From assembly GCA_932294295.1 (NCBI GenBank), contig OW028576.1, positions 30,621,247 through 30,685,246 of the forward strand: a DNA stretch of 64,000 nucleotides. The letters are read 5' to 3'. Source of the stretch: Alitta virens. Its lineage: Eukaryota > Annelida > Polychaeta > Phyllodocida > Nereididae. The notes under the pieces are model-generated. The model ran no database searches. It had not been told where the DNA came from and saw only the letters and a list, made by a program, of their open reading frames with translations. Shown one piece after another: positions 11,346-22,540 of this stretch. A program made the translations under genes and the position numbers. The first letter of the stretch is position 1; each line of letters opens with the position of its first letter.

Positions 11346-11962
11346 TGTTAATAAAATAAACCTGTCCTGACGGCCACCCTGTGTTGATTAGTCACCTGCT
11401 GTAATGGTCTCTACATTTCAACTCCCTCAGTATTTTCATCACTTTGCCCTCTACAAAATGGCCACCTTTCTTGAGTTACCGCTTTACACACGGGTTACCT
11501 TAAGGCTGGATTGTCACTCAATATGACAGTTGCCAAAATCTATTGCATTCAATTCATTGTCTTCTTTATACTGATTACCTACCACCCAGAGCCTTGCTGG
11601 GTTCACTATCTCTCTATAAAATAGATAAACTTCGCCAAGTATTTAAGTTTTCAATATGAAAAAACCAAGTGATGACGTCACAATACAAGTGATGATGTCA
11701 CAATACTCAACAATGGGTGATGATGCCATTTCTATTGTATTTCCAATGTTTTGGTCTTGATTTCTTTCAATTTCTCATTTATTTTTTGTAATTAATGCCT
11801 GATAGATTCATAAGCTTACACATATTTGTGCTTTGATCAAATAAGGATTTTTAATCAAATCATTTGATGAAATTTTAGAAAATAGTAATATTGACAGACA
11901 GTGGAGCTTTAATAAGAAATATGGAGGGCCCCACATTTGGGGGTCAGCTCAGGGCCCCCATA

Positions 11963-12103
11963 AGCCACGTGCATTTTCCATGAGAAGGATATACGCATGG
12001 AAAACGCTTGGTTTTTAGCTAAATATATCAAGGCAAAAAACATGCGTTTTCCATCCTTTTATCCAAATGCATGGAAAACGCACATGGCACATATGGCCAT
12101 GTA
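11963..12103. mobile_element. Palindromic MITE, copy 3, 5'-truncated
   Basis: Begins inside the inverted repeat at GCCACGTGCATTTTCCATG and ends GGCACATATGGCCATGTAG. Confidence 0.75.
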
Positions 12104-12108
12104 GGTAG

Positions 12109-12350
12109 ACATATCTGAAATATTCACAGGAATAGACAAAACAATCCTATTCTATCCTATCCTATCCCATGTACAAACTATGAGTATGTGAAGCATGTCA
12201 CTACTCCTATAACATAAAACTAGCAGCATACTTGATAATTACATATTTTCGATGCCACAACTTTAAAAGATTTACTTCATACACACATTTTCTGAAGTTT
12301 TGAGTTTTGTAATTTCCTCTTCTGAAATCTATCTGTCTATCTGCCTATCT
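12109..12350 (+). repeat. Repeat family D, copy 2
   Basis: Nearly the same as 8401-8640 and likewise followed by CTAT/CTGT microsatellite. Confidence 0.8.
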
Positions 12351-12475
12351 GTCTATATATCTATCTATCTATCTGGCTGTCTGTCTAGCTGTCTGTCTAG
12401 TCTGTCTATCTATTCTGTCTATCTAGTATGTCTATCTAGTCTCTGTCTATCTGTCTATCTGTCTGTCTGTCTATA
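12318..12475 (+). repeat. (CTAT/CTGT)n microsatellite
   Basis: Imperfect tetranucleotide run. The apparent ORF through it is a repeat artefact. Confidence 0.92.
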
Positions 12476-12542
12476 TATTAGAAAATTATTTTTTCACCAA
12501 AATCTTGCTCATTTGATGGGTTTGCAATGCTGTATTGCTTAG

Positions 12543-12671
12543 CTACATGGCCAAATGTGCCGCGTGCGTTTTCCATGAGAAGGATAAACGTTATAATTAG
12601 CTAAAGACCATGCGTTTTCCATGCGTTTATCCTTCTCATGGAAAACACACGTGTCACATTTGGCCATGTAG
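12543..12671. mobile_element. Palindromic MITE, copy 4
   Basis: Starts CTACATGGCCAAATGTGCCG and ends TTTGGCCATGTAG. The internal palindrome is shortened. Confidence 0.85.
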
Positions 12672-13119
12672 TACGCCATTTGTTTAGTCAAATTAAAAAA
12701 AATTTAATAGAATAACAAATCTCATTCAGCAAATATTTTAAATTACAACAAAAGATAAAAAATATCCACCAAACCATATACACACAGAGAAACTATGAAT
12801 TCCAAAAAGCATTTCAGCAATTTCATTCCTGCCGATCTCAGCTTTCAAATAGCATTAAAAATATTTTCTGCAAAAGTGAAAAAACAAACAAAATCCTTTT
12901 ACTGCAAGATATCATTACGCATCAGTGAGTTAGTTTTCGGTTCTGTTGCCATGGTGATAACAAGCAGAGCACAGAAACCGGATGCGATAACGTGCACAGG
13001 AAGTTGTGAACCCCACAAGTGCAAATGGCAGCACAAAGATAGGAAATGGAATGATTTTGGAATATTATGAAAATTAATATTAATTTTGAAGATTATGTAC
13101 TGGATCAATATTACTGGTA

Positions 13120-13545
13120 GGAAGTTTGAGTCAGCTCATATGGCTATCTTTCAGAGGCAGACCTAATGATGCGATGATAAGGCTTGGGAGTCAACACCAT
13201 GTTACACATTTAGTATTATAGTATTATGTTGTATTGTGTTATATAGTCCCAATGCTGCTGTCAGCTTACAAAACCAGTTGCTGTAGACAGAAGAAATGAT
13301 GAGATAAGGCTGCTTGGAGTCCACACCATGTTGCACATTTACCCCGTAGGTGGGTGTTTTACTCGCCTCAGCATAGAAACCGAGTACAAGGCACCACAAT
13401 TTAACATCAAAACACTAACCCAAGTGCTCAGTGCTACTGGTCCGAAGTAAAGGCAACTAATAAGATAATTTCAAACAAACGTAATGATGAGATGATAAGA
13501 CATAGTATTCACACCATATTATCCCATGAATGGGGTATTTTGTTT
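13120..13545 (-). mobile_element. SINE family A, reverse, two or three partial copies
   Basis: Repeated reverse-orientation blocks GATGATAAGGCTTGGGAGTC, CCATGTTGCACATTTACCCC and AGAAACCGAGTACAAGGCAC lie head to tail, suggesting nested or tandem insertions. Confidence 0.65.
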
Positions 13546-14260
13546 TAGAGAAAAAGATAAATTTCAAGTCAAAATACGTGCACATCTATAACAAAACATG
13601 ACTTATCACTACCCTGGTTGTTTCTTTCGGTTAATGCAGGTGCTGGCAATAGTCAAACATACCAAAATACCCATTTAACACTTTATCCAGTGACAAACAA
13701 CTTTCAAAGCTCACTTTTTCGACACTCTGAAAAACTTTTAAAAATGGTCATAAATTTTGAATTGCAGGGTGAATTGGATCCCCCCTGGCTGTAAATTTTC
13801 CTTTAAAACTCCCTGTTTTTGTGCTTAGGGTCTATTCATTTCACCCTACCCCTCATAAATTGATTTTGTTAAGAGGGTTATCTTGTTTTGGAAGAGATTT
13901 ATAATGTTTACCCACAAAAAACCCACTAAATGACAAATCAAATCAGGAGAAAATGAGAAAATAATACAAGTCCTTTGTTGGAGGGGAACTAAATATAGAT
14001 TTTAGGCAATTACTGCAGTTTTGTAAATCAATTTGGAGCAGTTTTATCGCAGGTTTTACAACAGTGGCAATTTGGGCGGGAGAAATACAATAAAAGCCCA
14101 CAATTAAGAACATGTCATTATTAAGGCTCACTGCTTATTAAGAACACCAAATTTTGGACCATCTGAAATTATGTTATAGTGGAACCTCGCCACTGAGACC
14201 ACGCTATAGTGCAATAAGAGCAATTTACTGGTCTTAATAGTGAGGTAGTTTGAATTGTGA

Positions 14261-14632
14261 GGTGTGGTCTAGTGGCAAAGGCATTTGCCAGCTCCTCTGA
14301 ATGTCATGTTTTCGATTTCCAGCCCAGGCACTCTTCATGAGCTACATCTCAGCAGCTGGATGTCCGTAGCATGAGACGTTAAATTGGAGGTGCCTTGTAC
14401 TCGGTGTCTATGCTAAGGCAAATAAAATGCCCACCAATGGGATAAATGCATAACATGGCGTGTACTCCCAGCAGCCTTATCATCTCATCATTACGTTTGC
14501 CTGCAGCAGGTCATATAAGCTGATTAAGCTGGATGTCGATAGCATGAGACGTTAAATTGGAGGTGCCTTGTACTCGGTGTCTATGCTAAGGCGAGTAAAA
14601 GGCCCACCAATGGGATAAATGCATAACACGGT
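14261..14632 (+). mobile_element. SINE family A with duplicated middle section
   Basis: The head GGTGTGGTCTAGTGG (box A) is followed by TTTTCGATTTCCAGCCC (box B), then the family body from CTTCATGAGCTACATCTCAG to TCATATAAGCTGATTAAGC. A second partial body begins at once with TGGATGTCGATAGCATGAGA and ends near 14632. Confidence 0.85.
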
Positions 14633-15194
14633 TATGCATTAAGCTCCAGCCCAGTAGCATTGATATATAGAACACAGACAAAGCTTTGAATTACAATGGT
14701 TTGGTCCAAATTTCAATATGGCCTTAATAGTGAGATGATCGTATAATGGTCTTCCAGCCCTCATATTGAAGACCACCTTACCATTAAGACTATTAAACAA
14801 AATCATACCTATAATGTCTCTTTTTGAAATGTTGTCCCACAGCATTATCTCATGATAATATCTCACCATCAATTTAACAAAACTGTGGTCTTGACGGTAA
14901 AGTTCCACTGTAATGAATCTGTTTTATGTCTGCCAAGCAAGCTTATTTATTTGACTTAAGTGAGAGGGATTGGATGTTAAGTACTATAATTGCCAGACCC
15001 TAAAATGGGTGAATCTTTTATCTAGGGTGTCATTATTCACAAAAGTATTGAATTTTGTCTCCAATGTGTTTCTGTTATAATGAAGGCTGTGCCCCAGATG
15101 AATGAATGAATGAATGGCCACAGTTTCTGTGAATTATTCAAATCAAGGGACACTTTTAGATTTTGATGCAAATTCAATATGTAATTGAAGCAAC

Positions 15195-15275
15195 TATTAA
15201 AGATGGCATCAGATTCTCTAGTATCATTCAAAAGTTAACATCAGTGGCTGTCTATGGCTATGGGTTGACTACATG
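15195..15275 (+). repeat. Solitary 119-bp satellite unit
   Basis: Contains ATTAAAGATGGCATCAGATT and CAGTGGCTGTCTATGGCTAT, in the same orientation as 1-358. Confidence 0.8.
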
Positions 15276-15289
15276 TACCTTCGTGTCTA

Positions 15290-15630
15290 AACAATGAAAT
15301 AATATTTTGGCATGACTGTCTAACATTCACTGATTTACCAACTACTTTAGATAGCTTTAAAAGACTGCTGAAAAATTATATCAAGAATGCAGCCCATGAG
15401 TGAACGATACAGTGTTGGTGCTATAACTTGGTTATTGTGTATTTTATTGTTGTGTATTTTACTGTTAGTGTATTTATTGCTAATGGTTTTTAATTGTTAT
15501 CAATATCTATGGATTTTATTTTTTTTATTGTTTTTTTACTGTGTAAAGGGCCCGGATGCAAAACAGCTTTAGCTGATCTGGCTACCCTTTTAAAATATAT
15601 TTTAAAAACAAAATATATATATACATAATA
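15290..15630 (+). mobile_element. Probable LINE 3' end
   Basis: AT-rich terminal region with GGGCCCGGATGCAAAACAGC and GCTGATCTGGCTACCC, ending in TTTTAAAATATATTTT and an AT tail. A related piece lies at 8300-8385. This is typical 3' UTR text of non-LTR retroelements, but no protein domain remains. Confidence 0.4.
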
Positions 15631-16078
15631 AACGTATACTTAATCAAATAAATAACCATATTACCCAGTAACTAAATCATTACACAAGCCCTCATTGCAT
15701 TACCATACATTTACTGCTAAAAGAAATAACATTATAACATACAACACAACAAAAGGGAAAAAATGGACCATCTCCAAAACAACAATGATTTCTCATCCCT
15801 TTTAAGTAGATATACAGCGTATAGAGGGCACTTTGATGTTTTCCCTTAATTAAGTCTCAGATTGGGCTGATACAAAGGAAAGAAACCAATGATAAGTTGC
15901 AAAGGGAATATATCTGGCTTGTTGATTATCAATGTAGAAAAAATATGGAGCTTATTTATGGCTTGATGGCTCATAGGATGAATAAACACAGGCAAAATGG
16001 ATGAATAAAGGAATGAAGCAGGTGCAGAAGAAACAAAAGTAGTACTGGTATTATAAGCAGAAAGAGCAATAACGAAAG

Positions 16079-16467
16079 TAGTAGTAGATAAGTGCAGTAG
16101 TAGTGGTAGTAGTAGTAGTAGTAATGTAGTAGTAGTAGTAACAGCAGTAGTAGTAATAGTAGTAGTAGTAGCAGTAATAGTAGTAGTAGTAGTAATAGTA
16201 ATAGTAATAGTAGTAGCAGTAGTAGTAGCAGTAGCAGCAGTAGTAGTAGTAGTGGTAGTAGTTGTTGTTGTAGCAGTAGTAATAGCAGTAATAGGAGTAA
16301 TAGGAGTAATAGGAGTAATATTAGTAGTAGTAATAGTAATAGTAGTAATAGTAGGTAATAGCAATAGTAGTAATAGTAGTAATAATAGTAGTAGTAGTAA
16401 TAATAGTAGCAATGGTAGTAATAGAATTAATGGTAGTAATAGTAGTAATAGTAGTAATAGTAGTAAC

Positions 16468-16503
<36 letters not shown>

Positions 16504-16506
16504 TAT
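16079..16506 (+). repeat. (TAG)n trinucleotide microsatellite
   Basis: About 430 bp of AGT/TAG triplets with AAT, GCAGT and GGAGTAAT changes. ORFs coding poly-Val, poly-Ser/Asn or poly-Leu/Thr in several frames are products of the repeat. Confidence 0.95.
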
Positions 16507-16886
16507 AGTAGTTCTTGAGGATGATTCCAGTCTGTATTTGCCTTACTATTATCGGATCATATCACATCTCCATAAGTACCATAATTATTGGAAGTCTAAT
16601 ATCAAGTGTCCTTTTAATGCCTAAAACTTTCCAAAACAAATTATGGAGATGAACCTATGACATGGCAAAAGAACAACTGGTATAGTTTGTACTACCTCAA
16701 CCATATCTGAGTTATAAACTTCAGTGTCCAACCAGAGGTCATCTGATACATAATCCCCTGTGTTTCCACATTCACAAGGTTTTGGCTGCACCCAAGACGT
16801 CCTTAGAGAGGAGTTTCTTTTCTTTCTAAACTTGCATCTGTAAGAATCTGTCAAAATGTGTAACCCAAGCCCTTAGGGGTACTTAC

Positions 16887-16997
16887 TGGAGTCCCAGAGG
16901 TTATCAATCTCCTGACAGGGCCCCTTTGTAAGGTCAAAGGTCGTGTCCCTATTGTCAAGGTTGTGTTGGACACTGTTCTTAAGAAAGTGGAGTGTTC
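16887..16997 (-). CDS. QSOX-like exon: N-terminal thioredoxin-fold start, degenerate active site
   Basis: This is a 111-nt exon with a pyrimidine-rich acceptor ending CCCAG and a consensus donor GTAAGT. Read with two leading bases it is open for 36 codons and contains FDLTKGPCQEIDNLWDS. It ends with one base (A), which joins the CT that starts the next exon to give Thr, so the phase fits. QSOX proteins have WCGHC at this point of thioredoxin domain 1; here KGPC aligns with it, so the first cysteine of CXXC is absent. The Trp seven residues after the Cys matches the APTW of the family. Another frame (no leading bases) is also open but shows no similarity. Assignment rests on splice sites, phase and position, because similarity in this exon alone is weak. 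Confidence 0.62.
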
Positions 16998-17154
16998 CTG
17001 GGAGTAAACAGTAGCTGTTTAGTGTTTAGGTTAGCTAACGTTTAGTAACCTTTACCTTGTCAAACAGTTTGGTGTCACTGCTGCTTAATATAAAGCAGAT
17101 AATGACTAATAACTAAATTGGATTATAATAGTTTATTGGATGTAATGACCCGTT

Positions 17155-17380
17155 TCTATGACAAGCTTCCGGCAGATATAATGATGAGATGATAAGGCTA
17201 CTTGGAGTCCACACCATGGTATACATTTACCCGATTTTTGTCGGTTAAAAGCCACTGTAGCTTATGTTCTTTGTTTTATTGTCGCCAACAACTGTAAATA
17301 AAGTTTTATCTTAACTTATCTTATCTTATCTTACCCCCATGAGTGGTGTATTTTACTTGCCTCAGCATAAGCACTGATTT
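17155..17380 (-). mobile_element. SINE family A (reverse) split by a CTTAT-tailed insertion
   Basis: Family A text (GATGATAAGGCTACTTGGAG, then CATTTACCC) stops near 17230 and resumes at CCCATGAGTGGTGTATTTTA near 17336. Between them is a plus-strand piece containing TGTAAATAAAGTTTTATC and a (CTTAT)n tail, consistent with a short LINE 3' end inserted into the SINE. Confidence 0.55.
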
Positions 17381-17764
17381 TTTCACATCATTTCAACCTG
17401 CTGCATTTCTGCATCCCTTGCAGATATATTTCACAGATGGCTTCTAGTAAAAAGAAGTTTAAATACACTGATTAGTGTGGTCCTTTGATGCTTCAGTACA
17501 GTTAAAGACAAGTGAAACCATCTTGACACAACTTGACACGGAACACACACCCCAATCAATTGGTACATTGACTCTAATGAATCTGGGCAGCTGTCCGCTC
17601 ACTCTAATGAGTGCAACATACCTTTAAAGTTCTCACAGCCAATTTGAGTGCAAAGTTTGCATGATGAAGATCCACTTGCTTGTCAGCACTGGTTAGCCAA
17701 ATCATAGTCTGGCAAAGGATATATATGTCTTTGATCATCAATGAAAATCATTCAGGCTCTTTCT

Positions 17765-17911
17765 TACATGGCCAAATGTGCCACGTGCGTTTTCCATGAG
17801 AAGGATATTAAACGCATGGTTTATAGCTAATTTTAATGAGGTAAAAACCATGCGTTTTCCATGCGTTTATCCAAACGTATGAAAAACGCACGTGGCACAA
17901 TTGGCCATATA
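17765..17911. mobile_element. Palindromic MITE, copy 5
   Basis: TACATGGCCAAATGTGCCAC at the left and GGCACAATTGGCCATATA at the right, with the full internal palindrome. Confidence 0.85.
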
Positions 17912-18194
17912 TTTTTATGCAATTTCAACTGTAACAGAAGTAATTGTTGACGATGGTTTCAGATTCTCAGGTACATCATTGGAAAACAATCATCACTGGC
18001 TGCCATAACAGGTCGAAGAGACCTTAAAGTTGGCTAAATGTAAACCCCCATAATTTGTGCACTGTTGTTTACTGGGTAAATTACAGTCGTGAATCACTCC
18101 TAAATTTCTGGCATGAAGTGACCACGAAATAGGAAAGATCTCATTATTTTAGTCATCGTGAGATAAACAAATGATCATCTTAGCAGGGTCCAAC

Positions 18195-18895
18195 TGTAGC
18201 TTGGTGTAGTGTTATCTCTGATGCAGAACTACACAGAAAAGTGGCACACTATGCAGTGGTAGTTTTAGTAGTGATGTTTTCTGTACAAGCATAATCTTCA
18301 TACTATTACCAAGGTCTCATTGTAGATTACTCCAGTCTTTTCTCTGCTGCAGAACTGTGTAGAAAAGAAATAACTGTTTCCAAGTGAGATTATATTCAAT
18401 TTTGAGGTTTTCTGAATATCTTCATAGCAATTTCCTGCTGTGCTTACTGTAGCCATTTCTCTGCGGCGGAAATACACAGAAAAAAATAATTGTTTTTTAG
18501 CGACATTATATTCAAGGTCGTCCTGATTTTGAGGTTTTATGTATATTTTCATAGCAATGTCCTACTGTGGTTACTGTAGTAATTCTCTGCTGCAGAAACT
18601 GCACAGAAAAAAAGAACTGTTTTCACTTGAGATTTATATTCAAGGTGGTCCTAATTTTGAGGTTTTATGTATATTTTCATAGCAATGTCCTACTGTGGTT
18701 AACTAGTAATTTCTCTGCTGCAGAAACTGCACAGAAATAAGAACTATTTTCACTTGAGATTTATATTCAAGGTAGTCCTAATTTTGGGGTTTTCTGTACA
18801 AGAATGATCTTCATACCAAGATCTCACTGTAGCTTACTGTAGTCATTTCCCTGCTGAAGAGCTGCACAGAAAAAGAGAACTGACAAGGATTAGGA
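18195..18895. repeat. ~125-bp tandem array, about six diverged units
   Basis: Units share TCTCTGCTGCAGAAACTGCA, AGAAAA, ACTTGAGATTTATATTCAAG, and TTTTGAGGTTTTATGTATAT. The repeated anchor lies near 18212, 18342, 18462, 18583, 18712 and 18846. Confidence 0.85.
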
Positions 18896-19159
18896 CTCTC
18901 ACACAACGAGAGCTTTTCTGTAGACAAGAGTTTATCCGCTGTCAGTCCAAGAGCTTAGGCTTTCTTACCTACAAGAAACTCAGACCTGTATGTAATATCA
19001 GGCTGCTGTAGTCCTGGGCTGGTTGTGTACAAAAGAAGGTTCTTTTCGGTAGGAAATTGGCACTCTTGTGAGAAGTTAGGAAGAATTTTTTAACGTTGTT
19101 ATTTGTTTAGTTAACTTCGAGGAGACTTTTATTACCGCAGAAAACCATGGTCATGTTCC

Positions 19160-19385
19160 TGTCTCAATGCTGCTGGGTCTTAAGCTTAGTCAGCTTGTAT
19201 GACCGGCTGTCAGAGGCAGACGTAATGATAAGATGATAAGGCTGCTTGGAATCCATATCATGTTACGCATTTACCCCAGGGAAGAGTTCTTTTACTTGCC
19301 TTAGCATAGACACCGAGTACAAGGCACCACCAATTTAACGTCTCATGCTATCGACATTTAGCTGAGATGTAGCTCATGAAGAGAA
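19160..19385 (-). mobile_element. SINE family A, reverse
   Basis: Runs from TGTCTCAATGCTGCTGGGTC to GAGATGTAGCTCATGAAGAG. The tRNA-like head is missing. Confidence 0.8.
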
Positions 19386-19759
19386 TTGTCTGCTTGCGGA
19401 TGAATGATGAGACTAGCATGAACATATATTGCCCCCTTTTGTTATTGATAATTTGAAAAGCGCCTTCTTGTTTTCACCTCAGTATAATGTGAATCCAATG
19501 AATACTATCTTCTCAGTGTATCCAATGACACAAACATGGACACTCTCTACCTATTTTAAAACAAAATATAGAGAATCTAATGTCACCTGTTTCAGTAATT
19601 TCAATTATCACAGAAATATCCAACAAAACTTGAAAGCGTCTGAATAATATTTGGTTATGTATGTTGCAATTGATTATTACTTAGCGGGCGAAACAATTCA
19701 CAGAGAAACCCCCATACAAAGTCAAATACGCCTCACAATATACAACGCATATCCCAACC

Positions 19760-20045
19760 TATCTTTCTACCCACAATTAGAATCAGCAGCAGCAGCAGAC
19801 TATCTAGATGTGCGGCAAGTGCTTTGTGTCCCAGACTTACTAAGGACTCTTCATTCTCCTGTGCGCTTGTCTAATGGACTGTAAACTCGCGGGAACATGG
19901 GCTTGCATAATTGTGTAAACGTGTCTCGCAAACACGAATGCTGTGACGTCACAATGGGCCCCATGCATTGTTAGGCGAAGTGAGTTTGTCCTTGGCAAAC
20001 GAAGAGTGTAGGTGGTCTGGGGATGAAAAGAAGCAGGAAATTGTC
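19760..20045 (+). repeat. Left arm of a diverged ~285-bp inverted repeat
   Basis: Contains AATTAGAATCAGCAGC, AAGTGCTTTGTGTCCCAGAC, GTGCGCTTGTCTAA and TGTGACGTCACAATGGGC. The same blocks occur in the same order on the opposite strand at 22110-22395. The arm is GC-richer than its surroundings and carries a perfect CRE (TGACGTCA) near 19944. Confidence 0.8.
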
Positions 20046-20359
20046 ACTGAAGAAAAGAAGCGGGGTTAGAAAGGAAGATTGCAGTGCACGGATTAAGAAT
20101 AGACTGGTGTAGCCCTCTGTGGTGAATTCCTGCAACCTGTAGGATAATCTACTCCATGGTGCACTTCTTGTAGACATTTTACATCTTTGTATAAATTTGT
20201 ATAATTGTATAGGTTTCTAGTGCACTGGCTTCAAGGTGTTTTTTTTTTTCAGATTAAATATCACAAAAACTATTAGATTGTCATTGATTCAATTAAAACA
20301 AAGTTAACTATACATTTACTTTTAGTCAATGCATAGTCAACTTCCCATAACATGTAACA

Positions 20360-20870
20360 CTAAAGACAAGTATAGTAAATGCAGTGAACCCATAGCCATA
20401 GACAGCCACTGACATTAACTTTTGATACTAGAGAATCTGATGCCATCTTTAATAGTAAATTCAGTCATATAAACTTGTAAACTGCAATGATAAATGCAGT
20501 GAACCCATAGCCATAGACAGCTACTGACATTAACTTTTGAATGATACTAGAGAATCTGATGCCCTCTTTAATAGTAAATTCAGTAATATAAACTTGTAAA
20601 CAGCAATGATAAATGCAGTGAACCCATAGCCATAGACAGCTACTGACATTAACTTTTGAATGATACTAGAGAATCTGATGCCCTCTTTAATAGTAAATTC
20701 AGTAATATAAACTTGTAAACTGCAATGATAAATGCAGTGAACCCATAGCCATATACAGCCACTGACAGTACATTTTGACTGATACGGTTTTTATACCGAA
20801 ATGTTTTACCCATGTAAAATATTTTCAGAAAAAAATACTAGAGAATCTGACGCCATATTTAGCTTTGTTA
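20360..20870 (-). repeat. 119-bp satellite array, four to five units
   Basis: Units carry ATAAATGCAGTGAACCCATA and GAGAATCTGATGCC, with the last unit degenerate. The array lies between the arms of the inverted repeat at 19.8 and 22.2 kb. Confidence 0.88.
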
Positions 20871-21278
20871 CTTCACTTACAAGTTGTATTTGCATCATAA
20901 ATCTGAAAGTGTCTGTGTGTTTTTTGCTGGGACTGAGCTTTAGTAGCTTGCAGCCAGTATTCACTGCATGCATTAAACTCTTGTTGTTCTCCCATCCGTC
21001 TGTTGTCCACAGCTGGTTTGGCTGGTGCAGTAGCTAATGTGTCCATTTAGCAAAAGATATACTGTCTGCAAAATGGCTAGTATTTTGACAACGCGGTGGG
21101 TGTACTAATGGATTCTGTTACATAGCATGTCTGAGGTGATTTATTAGGCGAAAACACCAGCATTTCTGACCACACATTATGACTACCCAGAGCCCACTGG
21201 TATGCAGTTCCCTACAGCCAGTGTTGGACATTTGTTAGGGTAGCATACATTTCTGTGACTTATGACACCCTGGGGTAA

Positions 21279-21291
21279 AGGTCACTGACCT
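21279..21291. promoter_or_regulatory. Perfect IR1 nuclear-receptor-type palindrome
   Basis: AGGTCA-C-TGACCT, two exact half-sites inverted with one base between them, the architecture bound by EcR/FXR-type receptors with RXR/USP. This is a motif match only, with no functional evidence. Confidence 0.35.
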
Positions 21292-21689
21292 CTGGCTAGC
21301 TGCTGTTCTGTAAATCACACCATGTCAGGGGTGGGTGTACTAGGTTGATCATGACACTGCAACATGTTGGTGTGAATATTACTTAATCCAGTTATTGTTT
21401 GGGTTATTCTGATCAATTCCAAGCTGTTGGTGTTAACCAGCTATATTTTCAGGTCAAATTTTTTCCACTGCCAAGGTTGCAGGAAAAATTGGTGATAACA
21501 GAGATGGCAAATAATACCTTCATCAGAAGGAGAAACAATGCATTATATTATTACTGTAGTGGTATAGGAGAGAAAATGTATCATTAGAGGACAAACTTAT
21601 TATAGAGTTATCATAGGAGAAAAACTGCATGACATTGATAGTATAGGAAAGAAAATGTATTTAGGGAGAAATGTTTTTATCATGATAGT

Positions 21690-22070
21690 GGTATATTTTA
21701 TGAAATTTTTTATTTATCTTCATTGACATGTGGTTTTACATTACAACAGTACAAACATCATACGTGGAAACATAAACTACCCAGTCCCATAAGGGCTTAT
21801 ATGTCACTCCATTTCAGTGCTTAAATACATGACGTCTAAATAACAAAAAGTAACTGTTTCCTTATTTCCATAGCTTTCAGCAAAAAGTTAGCCAATTGTA
21901 CATGATATTCGTTATCAATAAAGCAGGAGAATACAAAAGTGTTACTTTGGTGATACATGAGTTGTAAGTCACTGATTAAACGACCTGGATGAGTGCATAG
22001 CAGCACTGCCAGTTGACTAACCCCGAATAAAAGTAAGTTTTCTTTATAAAATCGGAACAAAACGTTTCGT
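21690..22070 (-). mobile_element. Possible LINE 3' end, reverse orientation
   Basis: The plus strand starts with a T-rich TTTTTTATTTATCTTCATTG, which reads on the minus strand as an A-rich tail after non-coding text. A minus-strand ORF at 21836-22060 shows no recognised motif. Confidence 0.3.
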
Positions 22071-22109
22071 TTAAAAATAATTTTTCGTCTCTATCTTAAA
22101 AGCTCTCCT

Positions 22110-22395
22110 TCTCCTCTGTTTCTTTCATCCGCGCAGCCAGTTTGCTGAGAACAAAATCGCTTCATCTTTCGCTTCATCTTTCAATTCCTGCAGCCCATTG
22201 TGACATCACAACTTTCTTGTGTGCAAGACACATTTCTGCAGGCTCATGCAAGCCAACGTTCCTGCGAGTTCACAGTCTGTTAGACAAGCGCACGGGAGAA
22301 CGAAGAGTCATTAGTTAGTCTGGGACACAAAGCACTCGCTAGACAGTATAATGCTGCTTCTAATTACAAATAGAAAGATATATTAGAACGTACTT
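22110..22395 (-). repeat. Right arm of the diverged ~285-bp inverted repeat
   Basis: Its reverse complement holds GAGTGCTTTGTGTCCCAGAC, GTGCGCTTGTCTAA and TGTGATGTCACAATGGGC in the same order as 19760-20045. The CRE of the left arm is changed to TGATGTCA. Confidence 0.8.
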
Positions 22396-22540
22396 AGTAC
22401 ACACAGTATTGACTACGTACGGTGAATCTTCTAGGTGGAAATGACACCGATCCGGAGGTCTTTCCTCCATTTTCCTAGGCAAATGACAATGCTCTACATC
22501 TATATAACTCAGAGCAGATACGACTGGACAGTCAATTTAA

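Larger units (their letters stand above)
3432..16997 (-). other. Partial QSOX-like gene, six exons joined
   Basis: The six exons chain without a phase conflict (0-2-0-2 nt arithmetic holds at all five junctions) into a partial protein of about 250 residues. QSOX enzymes are secreted or Golgi FAD enzymes that make disulfides in client proteins and pass electrons from a thioredoxin CXXC to an Erv domain and then to oxygen. Here the first CXXC reads KGPC. Introns are 0.56 to 8.8 kb and repeat-filled. Neither the start codon nor the FAD domain is visible. Whether the gene is active, a divergent paralogue or decaying cannot be settled here, though intact frames and splice sites argue for function. 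Confidence 0.82.

Noticed and set aside
15846..16624. Poly-Leu, poly-Val and Ser/Asn-rich ORFs
   Set aside because: They are translations of the (TAG)n microsatellite.
16925..16945. AGGTCAAAGGTCG as a DR1 response element
   Set aside because: It lies inside the coding exon and one half-site is imperfect, so coding constraint is the simpler explanation.
17053..17080. A 25-nt minus-strand exon between AAGCAG and GTAAAG just before the 16887-16997 exon
   Set aside because: No pyrimidine tract, weak donor, and it would force the unrecognised frame of the following exon.
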